Shown here: positions 28,624-38,141 of the stretch, in pieces | Layout: the number at the start of each line of letters is the position of its first letter | Numbering within the stretch: the first letter of the stretch is position 1 | Origin: Vreelandella arcis | Lineage (GTDB): Bacteria > Pseudomonadota > Gammaproteobacteria > Pseudomonadales > Halomonadaceae | Reading direction: 5' to 3' | DNA length: 64,000 nucleotides | NCBI RefSeq assembly: GCF_900103865.1 | Contig: NZ_FNII01000008.1 | Location: 62,001-126,000, forward strand | Program-made: the position numbers and the translations under genes | The notes under the pieces: model-generated | What the model was told of the DNA's origin: nothing | What the model saw: only the letters and a program-made list of their open reading frames with translations | Database searches by the model: none

Positions 28624-29390
28624 TAGTCTGTACTAAACCCGTATTGGTGAAAGATAGCCTGCGCTTCAGACTGCTGCAGCCAGGTGTAAAACGCCCGTGC
28701 GGCGTCGCCTGCCTGCGGGGTCAGTACCATGCGCTGACGTAACGGCGTGTGCCACGCCTCAGGGATCAACACATACTCGCTGCGCTCGCTAAGCGTCGGC
28801 GCAAGCACTAATGAGTACGCCACCAACCCCCCACGGGCCTCATCTGAAAGCGCGAACTGGGTCGCCTGGGAGACGTTTTCCCCCTGCACCCGTAGCGGCT
28901 CGGTGGCGTCCCAAAGCCCCTCATTCCTCAACACTTCTCGAGCGGCAATGCCATAGGGCGCATGCTCTGGGCTCGCAATGGCAATGCGCAAGCGCTGCCC
29001 GGCTTGCAAAGCCTCCAAGGCGGCGTGAACGCCCGCCAGCGGGGCTTGCTCATCGGGTGCTGAATATCGACCTTTGGGCTGCACCCAGGCTAAACGTCCT
29101 CGCGCGTAGATCACGCCGTCATTATCGACATCGCCATCCTGGTAGAGCGCTTGAACAAAGCCCTCATCAGCAGACAGAAATAGCTCGAAGGGGGCGCCTT
29201 GGGCAATCTGGCGTCGGAAATTACCCGATGAGCCAAAGTTAAGGCGCAGCGTATGCCCTGTTTGTTGGGAAAAACGCGCGGCGGCTTCTTCCAAGGCAAA
29301 CTGTAAACTGGACGCCGCCGCCACAATCGGCGCGCCCGCGGATGCGGGCACGCTCGCCAGTAACAAACAGGCCAGTAGTAGTGCACGCAT
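28623..29390 (-). CDS. modA: Molybdate-binding periplasmic protein
   Basis: Substrate-binding protein of 255 residues with a signal peptide (cleavage near ASAGA). ModA motifs: AAASSLQFALEEAAARF, NFGSSGNFRRQIAQGAPFEL, FLSADEGFVQAL and IASPEHAPYGIAAREVL. The Ser residues in AASS and GSSG are the usual oxyanion contacts. It starts only three bases after the pyruvate kinase stop codon, so it may be co-transcribed with pyk; no separate mod promoter is obvious. Confidence 0.88.
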   Translation of the reverse strand: MRALLLACLLLASVPASAGAPIVAAASSLQFALEEAAARFSQQTGHTLRLNFGSSGNFRRQIAQGAPFELFLSADEGFVQALYQDGDVDNDGVIYARGRLAWVQPKGRYSAPDEQAPLAGVHAALEALQAGQRLRIAIASPEHAPYGIAAREVLRNEGLWDATEPLRVQGENVSQATQFALSDEARGGLVAYSLVLAPTLSERSEYVLIPEAWHTPLRQRMVLTPQAGDAARAFYTWLQQSEAQAIFHQYGFSTD

Positions 29391-29393
29391 GGT

Positions 29394-30878
29394 TTAGCGC
29401 TGCGCTTGGGCGACGTGCTGTTCGGTAATCGTCATCACTTTCATGGTATTGGTCCCTCCGTGGGCATTCATATGATCACCGCGGGTAAGAATGACGTAAT
29501 CACCCTGCTTAGCCACGCCCTGTTTGACCAACCTTTCGAGCGCGCGGTCATTAAGCTCTTCGGCGCTTATCGCCGAGGTATCAAACGGCAGCGAAACGAC
29601 CCCGCGATAAAGCGCCATACGGCGCTGAGCGATGGGGTTGTGGGCCAAGCCAACAATCGGCAGGCCCGAGCGAATACGCGAAGCGATCAACGGCGTGTAA
29701 CCCGACGAGGTCATACAGGCAATCGCAGCGATGCCTTCCATGTGGTTGGCCGCGTACATGGCGGAAAGCGCAATGGTCTCATCCGCGCGGGTAAAGCCTT
29801 CATGGATACGGTGCCCAGATTCTTGGGCAGACCTTTCCCGCTCAGCCCCCAAGCAAACGCGCGACATGGCTTCCACGGTTTCTAGCGGATAGTCGCCCGC
29901 CGCCGTTTCCGCTGAGAGCATGACCGCATCGCTGCCATCCAGCACCGCGTTGGCTACATCGAATACCTCGGCGCGGGTAGGGAGCGGTGATGAAATCATG
30001 CTCTCCATCATTTGTGTGGCGGTAATCACCGCGCGATTGAGCGTCCGCGCTCGCTTAATCATGCGTTTTTGCACGCCAACCAACTGGGCATCGCCAATTT
30101 CAACGCCCAGGTCGCCCCGCGCCACCATCACTGCTTCCGAGGCTTCGATAATGCCGTCTAGGGTGGCGTCATCCGCCACGGCCTCAGCGCGCTCCACCTT
30201 GGCCACCAAGCCAATCTCTTTACCTTCCTCGCCCAACAAGCGGCGCGCCTCGAGCATGTCTTCGGCATGGCGGGGGAACGAAATAGCTAGATAGTCGACA
30301 CCTATCTCAACGGCGGTTTTGAGATCGACCTTATCTTTCTCAGTCAGCGCGGGGGCCGACAGACCACCGCCCTGCTTATTGATGCCTTTGTTGTTGGAGA
30401 GCTTGCCGCCCACCACTACCGTGGTATGAACCTGTGTGCCTTTCACCTCGGTGACATCCAGCACCACGCGGCCGTCGTCGAGTAGCAAACGATCGCCTGC
30501 CGACACATCGTCGGCGAGCGTCTTGTAATCGCAGCCAACCTGGGTGATATCGCCCGCGTCGCCGTCCATCGCCATATCCAGAATAAACGGCCGCCCTTCT
30601 TCCAACATCACCGCGCCATCTTTAAAGCGCGCGACGCGAATCTTTGGCCCCTGCAGGTCGCCTAACACCGCGACGCTGCGTCCCAGTTTGGCAGCGGCTT
30701 CGCGCACCTGCTGCAAACGGCGACGGTGATCATCGGCGGAGCCGTGGGAGAAATTCAGCCGCACCACGTCGACCCCCGCCGCGAGCATGGCATCTAGCAC
30801 GCCCTCGCGGTCACTAGCAGGCCCTAGCGTGGCGACAATTTTGGTGCGGCGAATTGAAGAATGGTGCAGTGCGTTCAT
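29394..30878 (-). CDS. pyk: Pyruvate kinase
   Basis: Glycolytic enzyme of 494 residues that turns phosphoenolpyruvate and ADP into pyruvate and ATP in the cytoplasm. Signatures: [51 protein letters not shown] and the Mg/Lys active-site region [19 protein letters not shown], then [20 protein letters not shown]. The C-terminal domain (about 360-490) is complete. The gene stands alone except for the mod genes directly after it. Confidence 0.95.
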   Translation of the reverse strand: MNALHHSSIRRTKIVATLGPASDREGVLDAMLAAGVDVVRLNFSHGSADDHRRRLQQVREAAAKLGRSVAVLGDLQGPKIRVARFKDGAVMLEEGRPFILDMAMDGDAGDITQVGCDYKTLADDVSAGDRLLLDDGRVVLDVTEVKGTQVHTTVVVGGKLSNNKGINKQGGGLSAPALTEKDKVDLKTAVEIGVDYLAISFPRHAEDMLEARRLLGEEGKEIGLVAKVERAEAVADDATLDGIIEASEAVMVARGDLGVEIGDAQLVGVQKRMIKRARTLNRAVITATQMMESMISSPLPTRAEVFDVANAVLDGSDAVMLSAETAAGDYPLETVEAMSRVCLGAERERSAQESGHRIHEGFTRADETIALSAMYAANHMEGIAAIACMTSSGYTPLIASRIRSGLPIVGLAHNPIAQRRMALYRGVVSLPFDTSAISAEELNDRALERLVKQGVAKQGDYVILTRGDHMNAHGGTNTMKVMTITEQHVAQAQR

Positions 30879-30959
30879 AAAGCTCCCGGCGATTAACGTA
30901 AGTGATCATTAGCCTACCAGTATAAAGCGCTAAACATGACCGCTATGCAACACCCTGCG

Positions 30960-31451
30960 TTATTCGTCCAGGTGAATTCGCAGGGTCAAGGGGTATTCGT
31001 CACAGTTGCTTCCGTCGCCGCCCCGATCCACGACCAAAAACTCACCTTCGCGCTCCAGAACCGACTGAATGGCGTGCCAGGTACCCGCGTGATAGTTCAC
31101 GCCCTGGCGACCATCGGTCACAAAAGCACGTACATCGTCAGGGCTAATATGCTCACCGGGAGGGGCAACCACGACAATAAACCGCTCCTGATGCAGTGGC
31201 ATAAATGCCTGGCTGCCCTGAGGGTGGCGCTCGAGAAACGTTAGCTCCAGTGGGAGGGTGACCGGCTGACTGACAAAGATATTAATCAGCGTGTGGGCGT
31301 TTTCGCCCAGGGTTTCCACCTTCGCCAGATCATGGTGGCGCTGAGTGCGCCCGCCGTTGATGGGAAACGACGCGGAGGTACGCGCATCAATCACGTCGCC
31401 AAAGGGAGCAAAGGCCTCTGCTGTTAGCGGCTCGGCTTTCAGCTTCAACAT
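30960..31451 (-). CDS. allA: Ureidoglycolate lyase AllA
   Basis: Cytoplasmic enzyme of 163 residues that splits ureidoglycolate to glyoxylate and urea, the last step of allantoin breakdown. AllA features: EPLTAEAFAPFGDVID at the start, FERHPQGSQAFMPL-like FLERHPQGSQAFMPLHQE, and GVNYHAGTWHAIQSVLE. Last gene of the puuE-allE-allA operon, nine bases after allE. Confidence 0.93.
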   Translation of the reverse strand: MLKLKAEPLTAEAFAPFGDVIDARTSASFPINGGRTQRHHDLAKVETLGENAHTLINIFVSQPVTLPLELTFLERHPQGSQAFMPLHQERFIVVVAPPGEHISPDDVRAFVTDGRQGVNYHAGTWHAIQSVLEREGEFLVVDRGGDGSNCDEYPLTLRIHLDE

Positions 31452-31460
31452 TGCGGCTCC

Positions 31461-32294
31461 TTAACGAGATGACAGTTTTAGAGAAGCATGGCGATTAACA
31501 TCTTTATACAACAAATACCGGAAAGGCCCGGGGCCACCGGCGTAACACGCCTGGGGGCAGAAGGCGCGCAGCCACATGAAATCCCCCGCTTCGACTTCTA
31601 CCCAGTTTTGGTTTAAGTGGTAAACGGCTTTGCCTTCAAGCACGTAAAGGCCGTGTTCCATCACATGGGTTTCGTCAAACGGAATCACGCCGCCGGGCTG
31701 AAAAGTCACAATGTTCACGTGCATATCGTGGCGCACATCGGCGGGGTCGACAAAACGCGTGGTGGCCCAGCGCCCTTCGGTACCCGGCATTTCGATAGGC
31801 GCAATATCCTGCTCGTTGGTGACAAACGCCTTCGGCACCTCAAGTCCTTCGACATACTCGTAGGCCTTACGCACCCAGTGAAAGCGCACCGGCGCGTTGG
31901 ATTCGTTATGCACCTGCCAGTGGCTACCGGGGGGAATAAACGCATAGCCGCCAGGCGTCATCGTATGGCGCTCGCCGGATAGAGTAAGCGTTAACTCACC
32001 GTCGACGATAAACAGCACGCCTTCCGCCTGGGGATCCAGCTCCGGCTTATCGCTACCGCCCTCTGGCTGCACTTCCATAATGTACTGGGAAAACGTCTCG
32101 GCAAACCCCGATAGCGGCCGCGCCAGCACCCACAACCGGGTGCCTTCCCAAAACGGCAGATTGCTGGTGACGATATCGCGCATCACCCCTTTGGGAATCA
32201 GCGCGTAGGCCTCGGTAAATACGGCGCGATCAGCGGTTATCTGTGTTTGCGGCGGATGCCCGCCGGTGGGGGCGTAGTAAGAAGGTTTGTGCAT
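31461..32294 (-). CDS. allE: (S)-ureidoglycine aminohydrolase AllE
   Basis: Bicupin enzyme of 277 residues that turns ureidoglycine into ureidoglycolate and ammonia. Two cupin domains are visible: residues 50-135 (FIVDGELTLTLSGERHTMTP, PPGSHWQVHN) and 180-265 (MHVNIVTFQPGGVIPFDETH, MEHGLYVLEGKAVYHLNQNW). The second domain holds the likely Mn site (ETHVMEHGLYVLEG). It is 11 bases downstream of puuE and nine before allA. Confidence 0.93.
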   Translation of the reverse strand: MHKPSYYAPTGGHPPQTQITADRAVFTEAYALIPKGVMRDIVTSNLPFWEGTRLWVLARPLSGFAETFSQYIMEVQPEGGSDKPELDPQAEGVLFIVDGELTLTLSGERHTMTPGGYAFIPPGSHWQVHNESNAPVRFHWVRKAYEYVEGLEVPKAFVTNEQDIAPIEMPGTEGRWATTRFVDPADVRHDMHVNIVTFQPGGVIPFDETHVMEHGLYVLEGKAVYHLNQNWVEVEAGDFMWLRAFCPQACYAGGPGPFRYLLYKDVNRHASLKLSSR

Positions 32295-32305
32295 TATTTT
32301 GCCTT

Positions 32306-33244
32306 TCAGCGGTTCGTTGCGGGATGGTGCTCGGCCCAGTGACGGGCAATATCAACCCGGCGGGCAACCCAAACTCGGTCATGGGTTTCGATGTAATCCA
32401 AAAAGCGTTGCAGGGCGCGAAAACGTCCTGGGCGACCCAATAAACGACAGTGCATGCCCACCGATAGCATTTTGGGTGCCTCCTCCCCTTCCGCGTAAAG
32501 CACATCAAACGCATCACGCAGGTAAGTAAAGAAATGATCCGCGGTGTTAAACCCTTGCGGCGAGGCAAAGCGCATATCGTTGCTGTCCAGCGTGTAAGGC
32601 ACGACCAGGTGGTTGTGGTCACTGCCCTGACTATCGGTCACCTGCGTCCAGAAAGGCAAGTCGTCACCGTAGTAGTCGCTATCGTAAAGGAAACCGCCCT
32701 CGTCCAACACTAAACGCCGGGTATTGGGGCTATCGCGGCCGGTGTACCAACCCAGCGGTTTCTCGCCGTACAGCCGCTGGAAAATCTCCATGGCTTTTTG
32801 CAGGTGTTCCCGCTCAACGTGCTCGGGCACTTCCTGATAGTGAATCCAGCGGTAGCCGTGACAGGCAATCTCGTGGCCTAGTTCTTTAAATGCCATGGCG
32901 ACATCAGGATTGCGCTCCAGCGCCATGGCCACACCAAACACCGTGAGCGGCAAATCGCGCTTCTCAAATTCACGCAGAATTCGCCACACCCCGGCGCGGG
33001 AGCCGTATTCGTAGATTGACTCCATGCTCAGGTGCCGATCTGGATAGGCCGGTGCGCCGATAATTTCCGATAAAAACTGTTCGGAGCCTGAGTCCCCGTG
33101 GAGTACGCAATTCTCGCCGCCCTCCTCGTAGTTGAGCACGAACTGAACCGCTATTTTGGCGTTGCCAGGCCAGTTGGCGTGAGGCGGGTTGCGCCCGTAA
33201 CCGATTAAGTCGCGAGGATAGTGGCTCTTAGAGGATGACGACAT
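32306..33244 (-). CDS. puuE: Allantoinase PuuE (polysaccharide-deacetylase fold)
   Basis: Cofactor-light allantoinase of 312 residues of the NodB/polysaccharide deacetylase fold, hydrolysing allantoin to allantoate. Features: YPRDLIGYGRNPPHANWPG, LNYEEGGENCVLHGDSGSE, GHEIACHGYRWIHYQEVP and YTGRDSPNTRRLVLDEGGF. The ATG at 33244 is preferred because AAGGAG lies six bases upstream; ATG at 33262 has no such site. First gene of the operon; a TTTGTATACAAA palindrome lies about 70 bases upstream. Confidence 0.93.
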   Translation of the reverse strand: MSSSSKSHYPRDLIGYGRNPPHANWPGNAKIAVQFVLNYEEGGENCVLHGDSGSEQFLSEIIGAPAYPDRHLSMESIYEYGSRAGVWRILREFEKRDLPLTVFGVAMALERNPDVAMAFKELGHEIACHGYRWIHYQEVPEHVEREHLQKAMEIFQRLYGEKPLGWYTGRDSPNTRRLVLDEGGFLYDSDYYGDDLPFWTQVTDSQGSDHNHLVVPYTLDSNDMRFASPQGFNTADHFFTYLRDAFDVLYAEGEEAPKMLSVGMHCRLLGRPGRFRALQRFLDYIETHDRVWVARRVDIARHWAEHHPATNR

Positions 33245-33314
33245 ACGTAGCTCCTTATTCATGCAAACCCTGGCTCATCACTGGCGAATACAAGCCCAGC
33301 GCTACAGAAAATTA

Positions 33315-33326
33315 TTTGTATACAAA
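33315..33326. promoter_or_regulatory. Putative GntR operator of puuE-allE-allA
   Basis: Perfect 12-base palindrome TTTGTATACAAA, 71 bases upstream of the puuE ATG. The GT-AT-AC core suits GntR-family dimers, and a FadR-type GntR gene lies in the same cluster at 40260-40976. That this protein binds here is an inference. Confidence 0.6.
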
Positions 33327-33508
33327 ATAGCGGCATTAATAACCAACCGCAACGCAGTCGACTGCTAATCCCCTGATGCTAATAGCGTTTCTTAGTTTAA
33401 ACACCGCTAAGCCGCTGAATCCTGAACAAATGGTCAAATACGTCGGCACCCATTTTCGTAGCGTATTGCCACTTTGATACTTGCGTCTCGCCAAATACCG
33501 CCCTATTT

Positions 33509-33518
33509 TTGTATACAA
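33509..33518. promoter_or_regulatory. Putative GntR operator of the racemase/permease operon
   Basis: Palindrome TTGTATACAA, 36 bases upstream of the GTG of the racemase gene, a position suited to repression. It has the same core as the sites at 33315, 42676 and 43292. Confidence 0.6.
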
Positions 33519-33553
33519 GAATTTCCATATTGTTTACACACGGAATAGCTATC

Positions 33554-34309
33554 GTGCATATACGCATTATTAACCCTAATACCACTGCGTCCATGACCGC
33601 TGCTATGGGTCAGGCAGCCCAGCAGCAGGCCGCCGCGGGCACCTCGGTTAGTGCTTCACAGCCCGACGCGGGCCCCGTTTCTATTGAAAGCCATTTCGAT
33701 GAAGCTATCAGCGCGGTGGGGGTTGCTGAAGAAGTCATTAAAGGCGAGTACGAAGGCAACATTGATGCCTACGTGGTGGCCTGCTTTGGCGACCCAGGCT
33801 TGCTCGCCGCGCGGGAGCTAACGCGCGCCCCGGTGATTGGCATTGCCGAAGCAGTCTTCCACTTGGCCACCCTGGTGAGTACTCGCTTTTCCATTGTCAC
33901 CACCTTGGGCCGTACCGGCATTATCGCTGAGCACTTGTTGGAACAGTATGGTTTTCATCAGCACTGCCGCCGTATACGTGCCGCTGAAATCCCGGTGCTG
34001 GATCTTGAGCGCCACCCTGAAGTGGCGTTTACCCGTATCGTCGAAGAGTGCTGCCGCGCCCGGGACGAGGATGGCATTGGCGCCATCGTTTTAGGCTGCG
34101 GCGGTATGGCGAATTTAACCCAGGAGATCAGCCGCGAAGTCGGCCTGCCGGTAGTAGAGGGTGTTACCGCCGCGCTGAAACTGGCGGAATCGCTGGTCAG
34201 TTTAGGGCTACACACCAGCAAACACGGCGATCTTGCCTACCCACGGCCAAAAGCGTTCACCGGTAAATTTTCCGGGCTTTCTGATCTTGCGCTACCGCTT
34301 AGGTCATAA
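33554..34309 (+). CDS. Allantoin/hydantoin racemase (Asp/Glu racemase family)
   Basis: Racemase of 251 residues. It begins IRIINPNTTASMT, the typical start of HyuA/HpxA-type racemases, and has two catalytic-type cysteines (VVACFGDPG near residue 77 and IVLGCGGMANL near 180). HpxA-type enzymes interconvert allantoin enantiomers so that a stereospecific allantoinase can use both, which fits the cluster. The GTG at 33554 starts the family sequence; the upstream TTG lies inside the operator and has no ribosome site. First gene of an operon with two NCS1 permeases. Confidence 0.85.
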   Translation: MHIRIINPNTTASMTAAMGQAAQQQAAAGTSVSASQPDAGPVSIESHFDEAISAVGVAEEVIKGEYEGNIDAYVVACFGDPGLLAARELTRAPVIGIAEAVFHLATLVSTRFSIVTTLGRTGIIAEHLLEQYGFHQHCRRIRAAEIPVLDLERHPEVAFTRIVEECCRARDEDGIGAIVLGCGGMANLTQEISREVGLPVVEGVTAALKLAESLVSLGLHTSKHGDLAYPRPKAFTGKFSGLSDLALPLRS

Positions 34310-34460
34310 AGCTCTAAAACAATAACGACTCAACATTATTTAATAACAATAGCTTAAACAGAATTTTGCAAAAGTACGTCCATTAGCACGCCACGCCGCA
34401 AGCGTTTCCCGATTAAAAATTGGGAGTTAATAAAACCGATAATCTTGCGAGGACGACACC

Positions 34461-35819
34461 ATGAGCGCTACAACCTCGGCTCTTGCGTCAGAAGAACGAT
34501 CCGATACTGGATCAAAAGCACTCGGGGCAGAGAGCCTGGCCCCTCAACACACCCGCATAATGGGGCGCAGCTCCTATTTTCTGGCGTGGTTCGGCGGCTG
34601 CGTTTCCATTGGCACCTTCGCCATGGGCTCAAGCGTGGTCGGCACCTTAAACCTGTTACAAGCCACGTTGGCCATTGCCATCGGCTGCTTTGTGATCGGG
34701 ATAGCCTTGGCCATTAACGGGGCCGCAGGCTACAAGTACGGCATTCCGTTTATGGTGCAGGCGCGCAGCGCCTTTGGCTTTACCGGCACGCGCTTACCGG
34801 GCTTGGTGCGCGCGGTACCTGCGGTAGTCTGGTACGGCTTTCAAAGCTGGATTGGCGCCGGGGCACTCAATATGGTGTCGGCCACCCTGTTCGGTTTCGA
34901 TAACCTGATCTTCTACTTTATTACCTTCCAGTTTCTGCAAATCGGCCTGTCGGTAATGGGTTTCCAGGGCATCAAGTGGTTAGAGAATATCGGCAGCGCC
35001 TTTATCCTCGCCTCGCTGATGTATATGTTTTACGCCACGGTGCAGCGCTATGGCGATGAGCTTTCGGCCAGCCTGCTGACCATGGAAGGTTCCTGGGGCA
35101 TGCCGTTCTGGGGCGCGACCATGCTGTTCTTGGGCATCTACAGCACCATGATGCTCAACGTTAGCGACTACGCCCGCGAGCATAAAAAGGGCACGGCCCA
35201 GAGCCTGCTGACCACCATTTATGCCATGTCGATTCTGCCCTGCACGCTGTTTATGGGCTTGATCGGCTATATGGTCTCCCAGGCCACTGGCACCGCCGAC
35301 CCTATCCAGGTGTTTGCCAACGCGGTGGACAACACCCCACTGTTAATGACCACCCTACTGTTCATCGCCTTTGCCCAGGTCACCACCAACGTCCTCAACA
35401 ACGTGGTACCGCCGACCTATGTATTGATGGACATCTTCAAGATCAAATTCTCGTTCGCCACGATGATCGTTGGCTTGCTGGCCTTTGCCACCTTCCCCTG
35501 GAAACTGGTACAGCCGGGTTCTGCGGCGGGCCTACAGCTGTTTGTGCAGACTTACTCCGCCTTTTTAGGCCCCATCTTCGCCGTTCTGGTGGTGGATTAT
35601 TACATTATCCGCCGCCGCACTTTGGATATCAGCAAACTGTATGACGCCACCGGCCCCTACCAAGGCGTGAACTTAGCCGCGTTCATCGCCACGGCGGTGG
35701 GCATTGTGGCGGCGCTCTCTTTCTCGGCGATCTCGTGGTACGCCAGCCTGATCCCTGCCGGCCTAAGCTACTACCTGCTAATGAAGTACTGGGCACCCTG
35801 CCAGCGCTTTAGCCAGTAA
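34461..35819 (+). CDS. NCS1-family purine/allantoin permease (first copy)
   Basis: Nucleobase:cation symporter of 452 residues with about twelve helices. NCS1 features: YFLAWFGGCVSIGTFAMGSS, YKYGIPFMVQARSAFGFTG, VWYGFQSWIGAGA and, near the end, VLVVDYYIIRRRTLDISKLY. Probable substrates are allantoin, uracil, hydantoin or purines. It differs clearly from the second permease just downstream, so the two likely carry different intermediates. Confidence 0.88.
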   Translation: MSATTSALASEERSDTGSKALGAESLAPQHTRIMGRSSYFLAWFGGCVSIGTFAMGSSVVGTLNLLQATLAIAIGCFVIGIALAINGAAGYKYGIPFMVQARSAFGFTGTRLPGLVRAVPAVVWYGFQSWIGAGALNMVSATLFGFDNLIFYFITFQFLQIGLSVMGFQGIKWLENIGSAFILASLMYMFYATVQRYGDELSASLLTMEGSWGMPFWGATMLFLGIYSTMMLNVSDYAREHKKGTAQSLLTTIYAMSILPCTLFMGLIGYMVSQATGTADPIQVFANAVDNTPLLMTTLLFIAFAQVTTNVLNNVVPPTYVLMDIFKIKFSFATMIVGLLAFATFPWKLVQPGSAAGLQLFVQTYSAFLGPIFAVLVVDYYIIRRRTLDISKLYDATGPYQGVNLAAFIATAVGIVAALSFSAISWYASLIPAGLSYYLLMKYWAPCQRFSQ

Positions 35820-35847
35820 ATCCATTTGCCAACTTGGGGCCAATACC

Positions 35848-37326
35848 ATGAAAGAGAGCAACGACATGAGCGAGCTAGATATTAAGCACATCGATCCGAC
35901 GCTGTATAACGAGGATCTCGCTCCGCTTAAACCCCAGGATCGTAACTGGGGCGCGTTTGAGATCTTTAACGTCTGGTCTAACGACATCCAGAGCCTGTTT
36001 GGTTACACCCTGGCGGCCTCGCTGTTTTTAACCTACGGCCTGAATGGCTGGGCGGTGATGGCGGCGATTATCCTGGCGGGCGTGATCGTGATGTTTTTGG
36101 TCAACCTTACGGGTAAGCCCAGCGTTAAATACGGCATTCCCTTTCCGGTGATGGTGCGCGCCAGCATGGGGGTACGCGGCGCCAACCTGCCCGCGATGCT
36201 GCGCGCCATTGTGGGGATTTTCTGGTACGGCGTGCAGACCTACTTTGCCTCCACGGCGGTTTCCCTTCTGATTACGGCCTTTATTGGCGCTGGCAGTGGC
36301 AGTACCTTCCTAGGGCTTTCAGGCGTGGCGTGGGTGTCATTTGTGATTGTGTGGTTGTTTCAGATCGCGATCTTTTGGCAGGGCATCGAGCGCATTAAGC
36401 ACTTTCTTAACTGGGCAGGCCCGCTGGTCTACTTGGTGATGCTGGTGCTAATGGTCATTGTTTGGTACCAGGCAGGAAGTGAGCTGATCCCCGCCATTGG
36501 CACCATTTTTAGCGGTGGCACTGACACCAGCGGTAGCTCTATCGCGGCCTTTATGGCGATTGTTGGCACTATGGTGGCGTACTTCGCAGCGGTGGTGATC
36601 AACTTCGGCGATTTCACCCGCTTTGTGAAAACCGAGCGCCAGATGAAACTGGGCAACCTGCTGGGCTTGCCGCTCAACGTGGCGTTTTTCTCGTTTATCG
36701 CGCTAATTATTACTGCGGGTACGCTGGTGCTGTTTGGCGAGGCGCTGACCAATCCCGCCGATATCGTTGAACGGGTTGATTCGCTGCCGCTGACGATTAT
36801 CGCCGCCCTCACCTTCTTTGCCGCCACAGTGGGCATCAACCTGGTCGCCAACTTCATTCCGCCCGCCTACGACCTGGCCAACCTGTTTCCCAGCAAAATC
36901 AGCTTCAAGATGGGCGGCCTGATTACCGCAGTAATCGCATTCTTTGTCGGCGCGCTATGGCTTTCGGTGATCAGCCAGATTGGCGTTCCCGGCTTTGTGA
37001 ATGCGCTAGGCGCCGTCGTCGCGCCCTTCTACGGCATTATCGTGGTCGACTACTACCTGATTAAGCGCCAGCACTTAAACATGCAGGAGCTCTTCTCATC
37101 AGCGCCGGGCAGCGCCTACTACTACGTAAACGGCTGGAACACCCGCGCGCTTATCGCCTTTGGCGTGGCGGCGTTGTTTTCGCTTTCTACCGTGTTAGTA
37201 CCTGCACTTTCAGCCCTTGGCGGCTTTGGCTGGATGATTGGTGCGGCCCTGGGTGGGCTGTTCTACTACGGCTTAATGCGCCAGTTTAAGGCAGAGCCTG
37301 CGTATGCTGAACAGAAGGCAGGTTGA
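35848..37326 (+). CDS. NCS1-family purine/allantoin permease (second copy)
   Basis: Permease of 492 residues of the NCS1 family: NWGAFEIFNVWSNDIQSLFG (the conserved asparagine/tryptophan substrate-site region), VKYGIPFPVMVRASMGVRGA, FWYGVQTYFASTA, NFGDFTRFVKTERQMKLGN and IIVVDYYLIKRQHLNMQELF. It resembles PucI-type allantoin permeases more than the first copy does. It starts 28 bases after the first permease; an alternative ATG at 35866 is possible. A strong terminator follows. Confidence 0.88.
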   Translation: MKESNDMSELDIKHIDPTLYNEDLAPLKPQDRNWGAFEIFNVWSNDIQSLFGYTLAASLFLTYGLNGWAVMAAIILAGVIVMFLVNLTGKPSVKYGIPFPVMVRASMGVRGANLPAMLRAIVGIFWYGVQTYFASTAVSLLITAFIGAGSGSTFLGLSGVAWVSFVIVWLFQIAIFWQGIERIKHFLNWAGPLVYLVMLVLMVIVWYQAGSELIPAIGTIFSGGTDTSGSSIAAFMAIVGTMVAYFAAVVINFGDFTRFVKTERQMKLGNLLGLPLNVAFFSFIALIITAGTLVLFGEALTNPADIVERVDSLPLTIIAALTFFAATVGINLVANFIPPAYDLANLFPSKISFKMGGLITAVIAFFVGALWLSVISQIGVPGFVNALGAVVAPFYGIIVVDYYLIKRQHLNMQELFSSAPGSAYYYVNGWNTRALIAFGVAALFSLSTVLVPALSALGGFGWMIGAALGGLFYYGLMRQFKAEPAYAEQKAG

Positions 37327-37365
37327 GACGGCAACGCCGTAACTGACGGCTTAGCTACTCGAACA

Positions 37366-37398
37366 AGCGCCATCGGCACACAGCCGATGGCGCTTTTA
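37366..37398 (+). terminator. Rho-independent terminator of the permease operon
   Basis: A 12-base-pair stem (AGCGCCATCGGC / GCCGATGGCGCT) with loop ACACA is followed by TTTTA, 40 bases after the second permease. It also marks the left edge of the accessory island. Confidence 0.88.
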
Positions 37399-37619
37399 TG
37401 TTTCACAAAGCTCCCCCCTGAGCACGGAAAACATTTTCGGCCTACAGGGCGCGTTTTTCCGCCAGGCTCAGCAGAACGTTTGCTCATCTTCCTGACGTTT
37501 ACGTCATAAAAACCATCAAAAAATACGTTGAAAAATGTCTTTGTATGTATATGCGCAATTTGTAAAGATGATGAGAAATTATAACGCGCATGCGCACTAA
37601 TAAACTGTTAGGACTCAGT

Positions 37620-38141
37620 ATGAGCAAAGGGCTAAGTAATAAGCTAGCGGGCCAGGTTGGTGAATTTCTTGTTTGTGCAGAACTCGGCCGTCGGGGGCTC
37701 ATCGCTACTTCATTTACAGGCAACGTTCCCGAATTTGATCTTATCGTAGCCGATGGATCACTTAAGACGTTACCTGTACAAGTCAAGACTTCTAGAGGCC
37801 ATAGCTGGCCAACGAGAGCCAGTCTATGGATCAATGTCACCATTGATGAAAAGGGAGAAAAACAGATTGATCATGGCGATTCCGATATCCCGCATCCCGA
37901 TCTGATTTATGTTTGTGTCTTGTTAGCAGCCCCCGGAGCAGACCAAGCCGACCGATATTTCATACTGCTAAAACGAGATCTTCAGGCTATATGTGCGAGA
38001 AACTATCGGGACTGGATGTCAAAGCACAATTGGAAGAGACCAAAGAATTTTCGTTCTCTAGACAACAGATACTACGTCACAGATCTCAAACCTTTTGAAA
38101 ATAATTGGGCTCTATTCGAACAACAATTGGGTCCGTCCTAA
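37620..38141 (+). CDS. PD-(D/E)XK-like nuclease-fold protein of unknown role
   Basis: Protein of 173 residues. The N-terminal part fits a PD-(D/E)XK core: a Glu in GQVGEFLVCAELGRRG, an Asp in NVPEFDLIVADGS and Q-x-K in PVQVKTSRGH. Such small proteins are usually uncharacterised and may be nucleases or nuclease-like binding proteins. Start 37620 is preferred because AGGA lies six bases upstream. The region is AT-richer than the flanking purine genes, and the gene sits alone after the permease terminator with palindromes upstream (TGACGT-TT-ACGTCA at 37493). Its TAA stop falls inside an attC-like sequence. Function not known. Confidence 0.6.
   Translation: MSKGLSNKLAGQVGEFLVCAELGRRGLIATSFTGNVPEFDLIVADGSLKTLPVQVKTSRGHSWPTRASLWINVTIDEKGEKQIDHGDSDIPHPDLIYVCVLLAAPGADQADRYFILLKRDLQAICARNYRDWMSKHNWKRPKNFRSLDNRYYVTDLKPFENNWALFEQQLGPS

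Larger units (their letters stand above)
33245..33553. promoter_or_regulatory. Divergent promoter region of the purine cluster with two operators
   Basis: This 309-base AT-rich gap separates puuE (minus) from the racemase gene (plus). It holds TTTGTATACAAA at 33315-33326 and TTGTATACAA at 33509-33518, each near one of the two starts. The same motif recurs near uraD. I see no gene in it. Confidence 0.7.

Noticed and set aside
29391..29400. A separate molybdate-responsive promoter at the pyk/modA junction
   Set aside because: Only three bases separate the genes and no ModE-like palindrome was seen nearby.
33509..33553. Upstream TTG as start of the racemase
   Set aside because: It lies in the operator palindrome, has no ribosome site, and the family sequence begins at the GTG at 33554.
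37579..37612. Possible second attC before the nuclease-fold gene (TATAAC ... GTTAGG with GCGCATGCGC between)
   Set aside because: Only 34 bases long, too short for an attC, and the ends do not match the required boxes.
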